DNA from: Lasiosphaeris hirsuta
Taxonomy: Eukaryota > Ascomycota > Sordariomycetes > Sordariales > Lasiosphaeriaceae
Assembly (NCBI GenBank): GCA_030549175.1
Contig: JAUKUA010000003.1
Coordinates: 3,410,001 to 3,474,000 of the forward strand
Direction of reading: 5' to 3'
Length of the DNA stretch: 64,000 bases
Every line of letters begins with the position of its first letter. The stretch's first letter is position 1. A program made the position numbers and the translations under genes. The notes under the pieces are model-generated. The model searched no databases. It was not told where the DNA came from and was given only the letters and a program-made list of their open reading frames with translations. Below are positions 31,967 to 43,831 of this stretch, in pieces.

Positions 31967-33192
31967 CTCGAAGTGGCCCGTCGAAAACGATAATGAACGG
32001 AATAACGAAATATGCTGCTGCAAAGGAAAATAATATTACTGCCTGCCCCGGCCTGGTGTGTCTACGCAGTGGATGACAAGAAATTGATGCCTCAGTTCAA
32101 GGCATTGCTCATGCAGTGGTGTTAAAGATCCATGGGTGGAGATCGCTGCCCTTCTGGCATGTTCAGAATCAGACCACATCGCATGGATGCTGCCTGGCTC
32201 CTGCAGCTGCCGATGAATTTTTGCCACTGGTAACCGCCTGGGTAATAGGTGCCTTACCTAGGTAGGCATGCGCTTGCTCCTTCCCTCTACGTTATAGAGT
32301 AGCCATTGGCCGAGAGCGACACCCATTACTAGATGGTCTGCTGACGAAAAGGTTAAGAGATAATGACTACTTTTCTCAAGGTGAGAGGTGTCTCCTTAGT
32401 ATACTCTAACTACTTACTTAATTATAATGCGTAATTCTATACTGGGGAAAAGGATATAAGTAAGCCTAAATTTAAGACTTAGCTAAAGTCTTTCGTATTT
32501 TAGTTATTAAAAGAAATTAAGTGTGAATACTTATATTAATAATAGGTACATTAGCAGCCTTTAGTTTTGAGTAACCTATCAAAACTAGAAAATAAAGCTC
32601 TTTCTTATAACTTTTATATTTCGTAACTTTCCGGCTTCAGAAGAACATTACAAGGTCTTAATCTAGCAACAGAATATTTTAGTCCCTATAATACTTATAA
32701 GAGAGTGACATGGTTGGTAGTGGTAGTGAGTACTAGTCACCACTGCGATGCTCCACTGTGTAGAGTATAAAAGCTCTCTCTAAGAGTTGCTTGATACCTT
32801 ATAACCCTAACTCCGCCCCCTCTGAGTAACTGTCAAGTATCAGTTTGCTATCAAGAAGGCCGGGCATCGGGTGCCTTGGCAGCGGGGCTTGGGAATGAAT
32901 GGATACGGACCGGGCGGTCGCTCTTTCCTGGATTTGACTTTTCCCAGCCCCCACCTTAAATGCGAAGCAACTTACCAGCGCTGCCACCAATGCCGTCGAT
33001 GTTGAAACAAGGACTCCGCTCTGAGGCCCATCTCATTCGGTTCAGTCGCATTGTTGATTCGCCCGAGACTCAACACGGGCCATTGGCATGGCCCGTCTTG
33101 GCGCGATGAGCGTATGTATACCTTAGGGTATCAGCTTCTCTTGTGCCTTTCTTGGAAAGACTCAACAAGATTTGGCAATTCCAGCTCCAACA
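31967..33192. other. Upstream region with AT-rich block
   Basis: This covers the amino acid oxidase promoter side and, from about 32330 to 32800, markedly AT-rich DNA that differs from the GC-balanced surroundings. No gene is supported. Confidence 0.55.
32330..32800. repeat. AT-rich block, possible RIP-mutated repeat
   Basis: About 470 bp dominated by TA, TTA and AAT words with almost no coding potential in any frame. Such islands in Sordariomycetes usually come from repeat-induced point mutation of a transposon copy. No second copy is visible in the window, so the origin is inferred. Confidence 0.45.
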
Positions 33193-34961
33193 TGCCGCCC
33201 CTTCTCGACAGCCTCCTGGAAGGCTTCTTCGGCAAAGACCATGCCTTCAAGACATCCAACCAGTTGTTATTAAGCATTGTGGTTGCCTTGGTACGAGTTT
33301 GATATTGCCATCTTCTAGCCCCCAATCCAAGTCTTACAAGAATATAGATGGTCGTCTGGCCAATCGCTAGTGTCACGTACAATCTCTTCTTCCATCCCCT
33401 TCGCAGCGTCCCAGGGCCATTTCAACCCCGTGCTTCGTTTTTCTCCTTTGTCTACTACTGGGCAAGCAGACATTTGCCACACAGAAACTCCACTAGCAAT
33501 ATGGACCCGTGGTCCGAATCTCGCCCAAAGCATCTCTCTTTTTGTGATTCCCGTGCATGGAAAGACATTGGCCAAAACTGCAGAGATGGACAAGAAAACG
33601 CCTTTTCATCGCATGTTTGACGAGCACAAGAATTCCTAGCGCGCCCTCACACACGGCTTTTCGGAGACGTCCCTGCGCCAGCAGGAGCCCATCATGGCCA
33701 AGAGCGTCAACCTCCTGATGCAAAAGTTGCATGACCTGTACGACCCCGACGGCGGCAGAAAGGTGCTCAACGCCGTGGCCTAGTATAACTATACCACACT
33801 TGATAATACCGGTGACCTCATCTTTGGAAGCAACTTTGGTTGTCTCGAGGACTCGACTTACCACCCCTGGATCACTGGCATCAGACAGCGCCGTCAGGTT
33901 CAGTTCCATGATGGTGGCCTTAGCTATGTTGGCCTACACTAGCTCGTACAGCTCTTGCTCCGACTTATCGGCCATCGCCGATGGCCAAGATGAACAGTTT
34001 GCCCGGCGACATGATTCAGGGGCGACTGGGTATCAAGGAAGAGCGGGCTGATCTATTCGATGAGCTGCGCAAGATTCTCGGGCCGTGGGTTCATGAGTTG
34101 GAGAATTATTCCTCATGTCACGATTGCCACAGTCATTTCGTAATAATTCCACCGTCGCCAGAACCTATCATCCGAGTCGCTTCCAGGAAATGCCTTTATT
34201 CTTGTCCTGGCCGGATCTGAAACGACATCGACTACGCTCTCAGGGGCGACATACCTTCTCACAAAGCATCTAGATACCCTAGCAAAGCTGGCTTCTGAAG
34301 TAAGGTCGGCCTTCAATAGCGCAGACGAGATTGGCATGACTTTGGCTGGCCAACTTCCGTATCTACGTGGGGTTCTCAACGAGTCCTTGCGTATGCTTCC
34401 TCCAGTCGCTTCGGGATTGGTGTGAGAGGTGCCGCGCGGGGGGAGCCAAATTCCAGGGCAATACGTTCCTGGCGGCGTAAGCCCCGTCCCTTCCATGCCT
34501 TCCCGATCTACGGACCCCGTCCCTGCCTCGCACACGCCTTTCTTACTCAGCTATAGACATTCGTCGAGATCCAGTAATGGGGTATCAACCACAGCTCGAC
34601 CAAGTTGAAGGATCCCTGGGCTTTCAGGCCGGAGCGCTTTTAGCAGCCACTACGAATGAGGCACGTGAAGCTGGGATACGCTAGATGCTCTACAGCCCTT
34701 CACTCTTGGACCCAGAAACTGTATCGGGCGTAAGCATGCTAAGACTCCAAGAAACGCACTATGCCAATAGGTATATTACTGACCAAGACGACATAACCTA
34801 GCCTCGCCTACGTTTAGATGCGATTGATTCTTGCCCGCATCATATACGACTTTGGCCTGACGCTCGCCCCCGATAGCCAGCAGTGGATCGAAAGATTAAA
34901 CGCTTATGTTCCGTGGGATAGAATCCCACTCAATGTGTACTTCAGCCCGTTGCAAAGCTAG
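33193..34961 (+). pseudogene. Cytochrome P450 pseudogene (CYP65-like)
   Basis: P450 landmarks occur in order but in a broken frame. The N-terminal anchor is at 33193-33291. After an intron ending near 33347 comes TYNLFFHPLRSVPGP. The C-helix region HGFSETSLRQQEP, IFGSNFGCLEDSTYHPW, the I-helix LAGSETTSTTLSGATYLL and the K-helix LRGVLNESLRMLPP follow. Then PERF in WAFRPERF and the haem loop FTLGPRNCIG near 34700 are seen, and the last exon reads ARIIYDFGLTLAP to a stop at 34959-34961. Stops interrupt at about 33638, 33782, 33940, 34423 and 34650, and frameshifts occur. The segments resemble the CYP65/isotrichodermin-hydroxylase-like group. The gene cannot make an active enzyme. Confidence 0.85.
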
Positions 34962-36127
34962 GAGTGACGTAACTATAAGGGAATTCAAACCAAGATGGGA
35001 GCGCTACGGTGGGGTAAGCAAATGGTAGCGGAGAACTAGGAAGTCAAGGTGGGTGGTGAAGGTACCTGCATGCAACAAGAGAGTCATTTGCCTGGCTCGC
35101 TGTTGCTAGCTCGATCAATATCAACAGCTTTGATGAAGCAGAGACTTCTCGAGTCTTCCGGATCGCCGCAGTAGTAATAGCATAATGATACCGGACTGCT
35201 GGCCTTAGGGATGAAAGGTAAGGCTTGCGTGGCTCAGAACGCACCAAGCACACCCCGGTGCGATCCTGGCCACAGCCCCCCTAACACTTGACTAGGTATG
35301 TAGTCCCATATTTGGAGTTGTGCTCCGTGACGGACGAAAATCGCAAAATAGGCCCCACGGACACCAGAAGGTGGGCTCATTGTGATTTCACGGAATTTCG
35401 GCATGCCAAAGACTTCTTCCTGAATGCTTTGTCCGGCCCCGATCTCCAAAACTGGCAAGAACTCGAATATTTCCCGTTTCGAGCTGTCAAATAGCATCCT
35501 TGTCTTCCGTAAGACACACAATACGAGGCTGGCGCCGGGGCAATCCCCCCTGTGGTAATATCATAATGAGGCGATCTATCAAACATCATGGCCAATTCCG
35601 CAATGCGTAGTGCACATAATTCGGGGTACCAAGTTCTTGTCGCAGATCATCAGCACGCTAGTAGAGAGGGAGCTTTAGTCTAGACTATTAATGGCTCAGT
35701 TCAATCGGAAAAAGCCGCAAGTAGCCGTTAGATAGACAAGTCGGTTTGGGGCTTTGATTCGGCGACCAAAAAAAAGAGCCAGCAACAAACGAAAACAAGG
35801 CGTCAAGTGGCCCACACAATAACTTGGCCACGAGTGTGAAACAGCCACATGCAAGGCTTATTAGCTTCCATCGGCCATGTTGCCTGCAGAGCTTGCAGAG
35901 GGGGGCCACAGAGGCAGCAAAGCCACTTGCTCGCCTCACACTTTTTGGGCATGCAGGCAGGCACACACACACACACTGCACTGACGGGAGTACTTCGTAC
36001 TCTTTGTGGTGCCTGCCTTACTTACCCAACTGTGGACCTGAGGCAGGTGCCACAAGCTCCAGCCCGGGCTTCCCCCCCATTTCCCCCCATTCCCGTCCTC
36101 CCTTCCCCATCCATACATGCCCAGGCG

Positions 36128-36142
36128 CCCCCCCCCCCCCCC
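36128..36142 (+). repeat. C15 homopolymer
   Basis: Fifteen C bases in intergenic DNA. Confidence 0.8.
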
Positions 36143-36229
36143 TTTGCCATTCCATACAAGTGCCAGTGCCGGGTCGAGCAGCGACCTGATGCAGCTGATC
36201 CAGTGACCAGTGGCCAAGCGACACCCAGT

Positions 36230-36260
36230 GACCTGACCTTACCTTACCTGACCTGACCTA
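36230..36260 (+). repeat. ACCTG/ACCTT pentamer repeat
   Basis: About six imperfect 5-bp units related to ACCTG. Confidence 0.6.
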
Positions 36261-36697
36261 CCTCGACATGACCTAGAGCCTCAAACTCGCGTGTCGCCCA
36301 AATTCAACCGCATGTCTTCATCCGAGCCCCCCTCTGCCACGACATCCACCGCTGCACCTGGAGTATACCTACCTTAGGCCTCTTCAGAACCCGGGGTGTC
36401 CGTCAATTCTGACATTGTCCAAAATCATTCTAGGAGCTATTTTGCGCTATTCGTTTCGTTCTGGCGACCTCATGGCCCAGCGTCTGCCTGCCCGCTCTGG
36501 TGCCTGGACCTTGTGCCTACTCTCGTCTTGAGCAATTTATAGGTCGCCCGTCCCTTTTCCTCCTACCGCTTACTGTTGCCGCTGCCGTTGCCACTGCCGT
36601 TGCGTACTCGCAAAGCCTCATGTGAAAGAAAGCACTCACCAAGCACTAAATTCAATCGGTCAGTTGGCGATTCGAGAGCCAGCTGCACTGCGTCGCA

Positions 36698-36751
36698 CTG
36701 CACACTCTGCACGCACTGCACGCACTGCACGCGCTGCACGCGCTGCATCGC
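36698..36751 (+). repeat. 9-bp minisatellite CTGCACGCR
   Basis: Six tandem 9-bp units: CTGCACACT, CTGCACGCA twice, CTGCACGCG twice, CTGCATCGC. Confidence 0.85.
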
Positions 36752-37133
36752 AGAAGATAGTGTCTCATTTCGCCAAATCCCCTTGGCCGGCAGACAAAGA
36801 CGACTGACCTGGTTGACCTGGTTGACGTACACTCCGATTTCACAGCTGCCAGAGGAAGCAAGTCTTGAGCCCCCGGGAGAGAGGTGATGCAAGGTCCGTA
36901 GCCTCCTAACGGAAGCGGAGATTACTACCTAGGCGGTGGTCTTGTAACGTGAGAGGTTGCGCTATCCCAGGAGATAGACCGCATGGCACCTTGGCTGTGT
37001 CTTTCCGGGCAAGATCGACCTCCCGCCTGTTCTGCAATTTCAAAAGATCCACCATCTGCCGCAAACCATTGCCAGAATACTGACATATGGTGTAGTTAGG
37101 AATTCCCGCTCACCCCGGAAGAGCCCCCTCGGC

Positions 37134-40100
37134 ATGGCGCCTCTACGAGCAAAGATCGAGGACACTTTCCAGAAGCTAAATGACAAACTGAAACCTTCAA
37201 AACGCCGCATTTCAGACGAGAGCGAGGCCACTCAGCAGTCTAAGCAGCCAAGAACCCTGCCGGGACAGCCCTCGGGCGGCTACTGGACCGCTGAAGCTTC
37301 AGAGCTTGGGAAGGTTTCGTCCTTCATCTCGGGCTCCCAAAACCCACCACCCCTCCCATTGATTTCGAAAGTGTCGGGCGCACATGACGGAAAATCCTCA
37401 CCAACGCCGTTCAAACCTGCAGCAATGCCGGATTTTAGTTGGGAAGGCGTTGACCGCCAAAGCGGAACGTCAAGCAAGGTGGACGGTAAAAGTTCCCCCT
37501 CCCATTTTCCACCCCGTCACGCGCGGGAGATCGAATCAGCTGACCAGTCTTCAATACTCCAGCGTCGCCGGGTTCGAGTTTCGACAACCCTATTGATCTA
37601 ACGGCTACGGCTCCTAGTAGCCCGCCCTCAAATAAGTCGTCAGACTTCTCTGCCGGAAGAGCATTCGCTGACCCCATGGATCTGAGTCGTGGAAGTTCCT
37701 CTCACCAAAGCAAGCGCTTGCAGCTACTCGAGGACGAAAAGATTGCAAAGGCCATTCAAGATGAATGGAATCGCGATGATGCAGATCGCTCTTCCTTTGA
37801 GAATCCCATTGATAGCGGCTTCTTTGGGGCTCCCGAAGAGCTCGATCTTGGCTTGGACTTGCCGGCCTTTCGCGAGCACCTAATGCGCTTGCGGTGCGCA
37901 AAGTGCAAAAGCTCCATGCAGGTAAACTTGGACAACGTCGTAAATCGGACCAAGGAAATGGTCAAGGCCGGTGGTGAGTCCCGCCATCTGAAAAAAAAAA
38001 AATCGCGAAACAAGCACGACTGACGCGTTCGCAGGATGTCTCCACCCATACCTACTGTGCGCCACTTGTAAGATCTGGTCATGTGCGGGAATTGGATGCA
38101 ACGAGTACCACAAGTTGTGCAGTTTCCGCGAGACACACGCGCCGCTCCCCCGCCAAGGTATCAGGATCGCGTGGTGCTGTGATGGAGGTCGCCTATTCCT
38201 AGCCTTTTCCCTCGCATGTGGGCCCATCATCCCACCAAAATCGATTACGGAGGCCCCTACAGTTGGCCTGGGAGATAGGATTCGAACGCGTTTTAGATCA
38301 AAGTCAGAGAATACATCATCTACTTCTCAGACCGGCAAGCAGCTCGACAACACAAAGCCGTCGGTTCCGGGGAAGACGGCAGTAGCGGAGAAGCCACCCA
38401 AGGGCTCAAAGAGCAGGTACAGGCCACCGTCGCAGCTTTCGAGGGGGACCGGCTATGGAGGCCCGGATGGCTACCCATTCAACGGAGCGAAGCTTCCCAC
38501 ACTCACGGCGCTTCCGCTCCCTGGGCAGAATAAGCAGAAGGCTAGCACGAAAGCCGATGAACTGGAGATGGAGAGCTATTTTGCCGCTCTAGCTATCATC
38601 CTTCCCTGCAGTTCAAGAAGCAATGCTACAGCATTTGATCACACCCAGCAACCAATCATCACAACAATGCTTAGCAGAAGCCCCTTGCTCCTCAAAGCAT
38701 CCGAGATACTGCGCCAAAACTCTCTCACAGAAATGAGCTGTTGCTCTCACCTATACACGGCCGTTCTCGACCTCCTGGAGGCTATGGGTAGCCACGGCAG
38801 CATCGCCCCGCTCGTCTACTTGGACCAGGTTTTGTATCCCCCAAGCCAACAACTCGCCTCTTTCGCCCTTTCGGGACAAGTTGCTAGTCGCTCTGCAGGC
38901 CTTTCCATATCTAACCCACCAAAGAAGGAGGAGACGGCCCAGCCGCTCCATACTCTGCTACAGAGGCTGGCTGCCTACTGCCTTTACTTCAGAAAGACTG
39001 CAAGTGGTCATGCAGATGAGTTCAAGGCCGAAGAGCACCTCTTGTTCGAACTGGTAAATCGGATCATCGCTGTCGCTGAAAAGCAGGACAGGGATCGTGC
39101 ACTTGTTGCGAGCACAACACTACACCCAGCAGCCATCCAAGCGCCCCCTCCAATACCAAGTGCCAACACCCGCTCGCGGGTAAAGAATGAGGCCGAGAAT
39201 GCCGCCAAGGGAAGGATGAAGGAAGAAGGGGAGGCGTGGCATCGCGAAAACTGCGTCTTGGACGTTCCAGATGAGACGATCTTTGAGAGCTTCTATTTTG
39301 CCAACAAGGCGCGCGAGATGGATAACTTGAAGCCGATTAAAGGTCGGATGAAGAAGCTTGTGACCCAGATTGCATCACTCCGCGTGGACCTACCCGAGGG
39401 CATCTATGTCCGCCACGGCTCGTCTCGGATCGACATCATGAAAGTCTTGATCGTGGGGCCCAGCGATACGCCATACGAGCATGGCCTTTTCGAATTCGAC
39501 CTGTTCTGCACCAACGAGTTCCCGCAAAAGGCTCCCGAGATGCAATTTCGAACCACTGGCGGTGGCAAGGTTGCCTTTAACCCGAATCTCTATATTAATG
39601 GCAAAGGTGAGTGACCCCTGGGCGTATTAAGGTTCTGGCCGCTAACGACTCATGGAGTATGCCTCTCTCTCTTGGGGACGTGGAGTGGGCAAGGCTGGGA
39701 GCCGGAGCGATCTACCATCCTCCAGATCCTGGTTTCCATCCAAGGTACGTTTTATTCAATCAGCGAATCGCCGCCACGTCTTTTAAATTTACCGTTTGGT
39801 TGGTCCCTAACCAGTTTATTTTCAGCCATGGTTTTCAATTCCCAACCCTGGTACAACGAGCCCGGCCGCGAGACCATGATTGATGAAGCTCAGTCGACTT
39901 CATACAATAAAGGGGTCTGGGCGAACACTGTCAAACATGCCATGGTTCACTGGCTTAGCGATCGGCTGGCACCCGCTGGGATCGGCAAGTCATCTGTGGC
40001 GCTAGATACTCCTCCGCCTGACTTGTCGTCAACACCCGGTTCCAAGACACTGTTCTCGACGCCAGCAAATCCCCCATTATACCTTCCTAATCAACAATTG

Positions 40101-40550
40101 CACCCCGGGCACGTTGCGCCGCCAGCAACCAACTCCGGAAGCGAATTACCGCAGCAACATTTTGTCGAGCTTATCAACACTCAAGGTTTCACAGGTGCTC
40201 TAGCCCACACGTGGGCTCCCCCATCTGGAGCCCCGACAAACCCCTCGCAGGCGTTCTACCACTTCGCACCACAATCTGCTCAGTTCCCGCAACCCCCCCC
40301 GTTCTGGGTATCAGGCCTGAACATGATGCAAAACGCGTTTGGTGGTCAATTGAAACCGGCAAACACGGTACCCATCGGCAACACGGTCGTCGATAGCATG
40401 GACGATCATATTTGGGGCCCCGTCATCCGGAAACACTTTGCGCTGAAGGCTGTTGTCATAGTTGGTGCGGCGAGGAGACGTTGCCTAGGCAACGACGAGG
40501 GGCTTGTGAGGGAACTGGAGGAAGCACTCAAGCGTCATAATTTCAAGTAG
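37134..40550 (+). CDS. BIRC6/UBE2O-type ubiquitin-conjugating enzyme E2
   Basis: A large E2 of 1048 residues as annotated. Five exons: 37134-37485, 37563-37973, 38035-39606, 39658-39744 and 39826-40550; all junctions are GT-AG and in frame. The N-terminus is basic and polar. A Cys/His cluster follows (MRLRCAKCKSSM near residue 237, then CLHPYLLCATC and GIGCNEYHKLC), which is probably zinc-binding. Next come a low-complexity linker and a helical region. The UBC domain lies at about residues 680-870: VGPSDTPYEHGLFEFDLF, FNPNLYINGK and VCLSLLGTW with the catalytic Cys at about 780, where BIRC6-type E2s have NP-NLY-GKVCLS instead of the HPN motif. The TAG at 40548-40550 is followed in frame by further coding sequence (see the next feature), so the natural C-terminus may be longer. 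Confidence 0.88.
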
Positions 40551-40861
40551 GATGAGAACGAAATCTCGCGTGAGGCAAAGGCTCACCTGTCCTTGCCAAA
40601 CCCCTCGAAGTCATTTCCAGGCGACGAACAGGAGCCAGGCCAGGTACAGGAATCTATGACATTTCTCGAATGGCTCAATAGTACGTATGGGGTGTTCAGA
40701 TTGACCGAATCCGCATGCTTGAATCTGTCATGCTATGTGTCTTTTGGTAGGTTTCAAGGCTAACTGTCTATTCCCAAGGTTCTGGGCAACAGAAACTTGA
40801 ATCGTGGGAGTCGGATTTTGCCTTTCTGTCGTATCTTGACGAGACATATCCCTTGGACTAA
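40551..40861 (+). other. In-frame, spliced continuation of the E2 gene beyond its TAG
   Basis: The E2 frame continues open for 43 codons to 40680 (starting DENEISREAKAH), meets a GTACGT donor at 40681, and resumes at 40779 after a GGCTAACTG branch and a CCAAG acceptor. It then reads 26 more residues to TAA at 40859-40861, ending SDFAFLSYLDETYPLD. Open frame, donor, branch, acceptor and phase all agree, so this was coding sequence until recently or still is. Confidence 0.65.
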
Positions 40862-41589
40862 AACCCCATGGATGATGACGACATAGCGTTTTGGTATGGG
40901 GTTTGTTTGGATTCGAATAGTGGTTTATGGGTTCACAAGCGTCGCCTGGCTTGTTTTTTATTAGCGCATATTACTCTAATAAAGACCCGTTTTGATGCTA
41001 TCAAGGAAATCCTTGATAGCATCGAAAATAGATAGGATGTCTCTCTGGTATTGCTTTGTGAGCCTTTCCGAAATACCTTTTCTTTTTTAAATTCTTTTTT
41101 TCAGAAACTGCCGGTTTACTTGGAGCGCTCTTTACTCGAGTCCATCTGGTGCTTCAATGATAATGCGATCCGGTGAGATATTCGTCTCCATTCAGAGCCT
41201 TAAAGCCACGCACTAAATAGTAAGTAGGGCTAGAGTACAGCTGCACATTGAGTATCGGTCAGCATCTGGAAAGTCCTTTGCCTACCAACTCGAACACTTT
41301 TATTTCGTTCACTACGACGACTCGGCTTTGGAGAGCTTAGACACATCAGGAAATATTCATCGTGCCCACACCAAACTCCCAGTCGCTGGAGTTAGTGACC
41401 CCCTTTTGTGTATAAGCGCCAAATAGTCCCTTATCCCTCCTGATGGACCAAACCCTCAAACCAACGTCGTCTTAGCCCCAGAGCGCCAGCCAAGCAATGC
41501 TACCTGATGTATTCCCAAAATCTATGCCATGTCCATGCTCTCGTGCCTTCCCATCCTGCTCATATTCGGCCATCGACTTGATTTGACAA
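40862..41589. other. Intergenic between convergent genes
   Basis: 0.7 kb holding the 3' flanks of the E2 and cyclin H genes and the hairpin at 40994-41023. Nothing else is supported. Confidence 0.5.
40994..41023. terminator. Strong inverted repeat after the E2 gene
   Basis: GATGCTATCAAGGA and TCCTTGATAGCATC form a perfect 14-bp stem with a 2-base loop, 130 bp past the TAA. It could shape the 3' end of the RNA or be a young inverted duplication; fungi do not normally use hairpin terminators, so the type given is only the nearest choice. Confidence 0.4.
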
Positions 41590-43038
41590 TCACAGAGCAC
41601 CCCCAAACGGATCATCTAGCCCCTTTGCACCAACCTTTCTCCTCTTAGCGTCGCGCTGCGCAGTAGCCAAGTCTCCCCCAAACAGTGACGCATCGCCCTC
41701 GGATGACGCGACGCGGTCACCCGGCTCCCCGTCCTCGGAGTCGCTCTTTTTGAGCGCCTGCTCGCGGCGCACCTTCTGTAGCTTGACGAGATCCCATCGA
41801 TCCGGATCGTGGCACTTGTTGAGTTTCTTGCGCAGGGGAGCGATTTGAGCCTTGATCACAGTTTTCTGCCAGACTTGTCAGTAGGTGGATGCTGGGTTCA
41901 AAGCGCACAGGTTGCTAGACAAACATTGCTCCAATGCTCTCTTCTCTCCGGCATCTCCTTGGCCAGCATGTCGCGGCACGCTTCGATCGTCCCGAGAACC
42001 TTATCACGGATGTATGCCCCAATAATTGCCGCCTTGTTACCATCATCACCCTTATTCGTGTCCCGCCGGGAGGCCGCCAGGGTTGAGGTGTCGCTACTTG
42101 CTGTGGGTGTGTCTGGACCGCTGTTGGTCGGCGGAGCGACATAATGGAAGGTTTCTTGAATCAGACGCTCGACGAGCCCGCGGTCGGCGTGCGATAGGGC
42201 GGCATACATAGTTTGGCTCGGGGTATAGTGGAAGTAGGCATCCGTGACGAGGGGACTGAAGCGCAGGATGTCGCGGGCGCGGCGCTCGGCCGAGTCGATA
42301 CGAGATGCCTAAAATGAATATTAGATGCTAGGTAGGTACATGATACTGCAAGGGCACGTACATCTATGTCGCCAAGTTTCCGAAGCTCCATCATAGCGCC
42401 TCGTAAGGCGCGGAATGGGTGCTTAACGTCGAAGCAAAAGCGGATGCCCTGACATAAGAGGAACTCGCCAGCGAGTATATCTTGCGGGTCTTCTTTACCG
42501 AAGGTATGTGCGAAGCTATTGTAGCATTGTGATTAGTTTTCAATGGCCCTACTCCTCCCACCGCATGCGCGGCTACTCACTCGGTTATCCGGGGAAATGC
42601 GCCTTCGGCCTTGCAGCCGAAGAACAGGGCGACAATCAGCATCTGCTGGGGAGGATACGTCATGATGCTGTTGGTAACGTAGAATCTCCGGAAAAAGGTG
42701 GCTGCTGTGGCTTTGATCTCATCCCCCATCTCGGCGTGGTCTCCAGCTCGTAGCAGCTCGGATGTGTAGAATGTCACGAGCAGGGCCTCTTCGGCGGGGG
42801 TGAGAAACTCGGGCAGGGAGGGGGTACCGCCATCAGGATCGGGCGTATTCGCACTCGATGTCGGGGCGGACATGGGATTGGTGCCAGCGTTGTTGGGGGG
42901 CGACGTAGAGAGACGGTCGGCTATGCTCGTCCGCGCCAGCGTGTTGGCCTTGTCGCGCATCGAGGCGAGTTGCGCAGGCGAAAAGGACCATTGCCGGAAC
43001 TGTGACGATTCGCGATACCGGGAATCTTCGGCTGCCAT
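41590..43038 (-). CDS. Cyclin H homolog (TFIIH/CAK subunit, Ccl1-like)
   Basis: Cyclin H pairs with the Cdk7-type kinase (Kin28/Mcs6) in TFIIH, which phosphorylates the RNA polymerase II C-terminal domain. Four exons on the minus strand: 43038-42581, 42515-42362, 42308-41925 and 41865-41590, giving 423 residues. Early sequence YRESSQFRQWSFSPAQLASM and the cyclin boxes are clear: FYVTNSIMTYPPQQMLIVAL, FFGCKAEGAFPRIT, then DILAGEFLLCQGIRFCFDVK and HPFRALRGAMMEL, which are typical of cyclin H and Ccl1. The C-terminus is charged and ends KRRKVGAKGLDDPFGGAL, with a basic stretch that could be a nuclear signal. A Ser/Pro/Gly insert before the first box is longer than in yeast. Confidence 0.92.
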
Positions 43039-43831
43039 AGTGGGCGGATATAGAGGGGGGTCTTGAAGCGGGCTGCTGTGCTGAGATGGCGGGGGATGAA
43101 GGGGGGGGAGGGCGTCGAGGGCCGTGATGGCGATGGGGCTAAGAGGTGATCAGCGCAGTGGAAGGCGGTTAAACAAGATGGCGAGCATTTCAGTCGGAAG
43201 ATACTGGTTTGCCGATCTCGAGTGAGGCTGCAAACACCTGGTTACGCGGCCTGCTTTGTTGCAGAGGCGGTGTTGAGTGTGCACCTACAGCTTTTGGAGT
43301 CGAACGTCCGTTTTGTGGAGGCAACCTCGGAAGCTTCAACAAGGTCAAGGGTCTAGGAATCCAAGGTGCCTAGGTGGGGGTTCTTACCTCGGTAACTGTA
43401 GTGGCCCGAGCTTCTTCCCATTTCATCCGTGCATGGCCGCTTTTCTCTTTTCTTCCATGCTTTTTTTGTCTTGGCTGCTTCCACATTAACTTTGCGACAG
43501 GAAAACAAACAGCAATTCAATTGATAATCATATCTTCATCCAATAATCTATGCATTGGTTGGATCTCATCAGGATTACACCCATTCTCTATACTTCCGAA
43601 ACAGGACGCGGATCCAGTCCACCGAATTATAACCATCCGCCCACTCAAAGCAATACCAGACGCCGTTCATCTCAGCTGTGTCAGATATCCATAACACAAT
43701 CCCCTGATGTCACGCTTGCTTAAACAATGAAACCATAGCCGCAAAGAGACCCAAGCCCTAATTTTTCCAGTCCCCCCCCCCAAGTGTGCTACCGAACCAT
43801 ACCGAGCTTTCCATCGCCCCTAAGACTACCG
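43039..43831. other. Intergenic, no supported gene
   Basis: 0.8 kb upstream of the cyclin H gene and downstream of the BAR gene. Nothing recognised. Confidence 0.5.

Larger units (their letters stand above)
34962..37133. other. Gene-poor spacer with short repeats
   Basis: 2.2 kb upstream of the E2 gene. It contains a CA repeat at 35960-35976, a C15 tract at 36128-36142, ACCTG/ACCTT pentamer repeats at 36230-36260 and a 9-bp minisatellite at 36698-36751. No protein gene is supported. Confidence 0.5.

Noticed and set aside
36698..36751. CRISPR-like array
   Set aside because: The 9-bp units are contiguous with no spacers, so this is a minisatellite. No CRISPR is expected in a fungal nucleus and none is seen.
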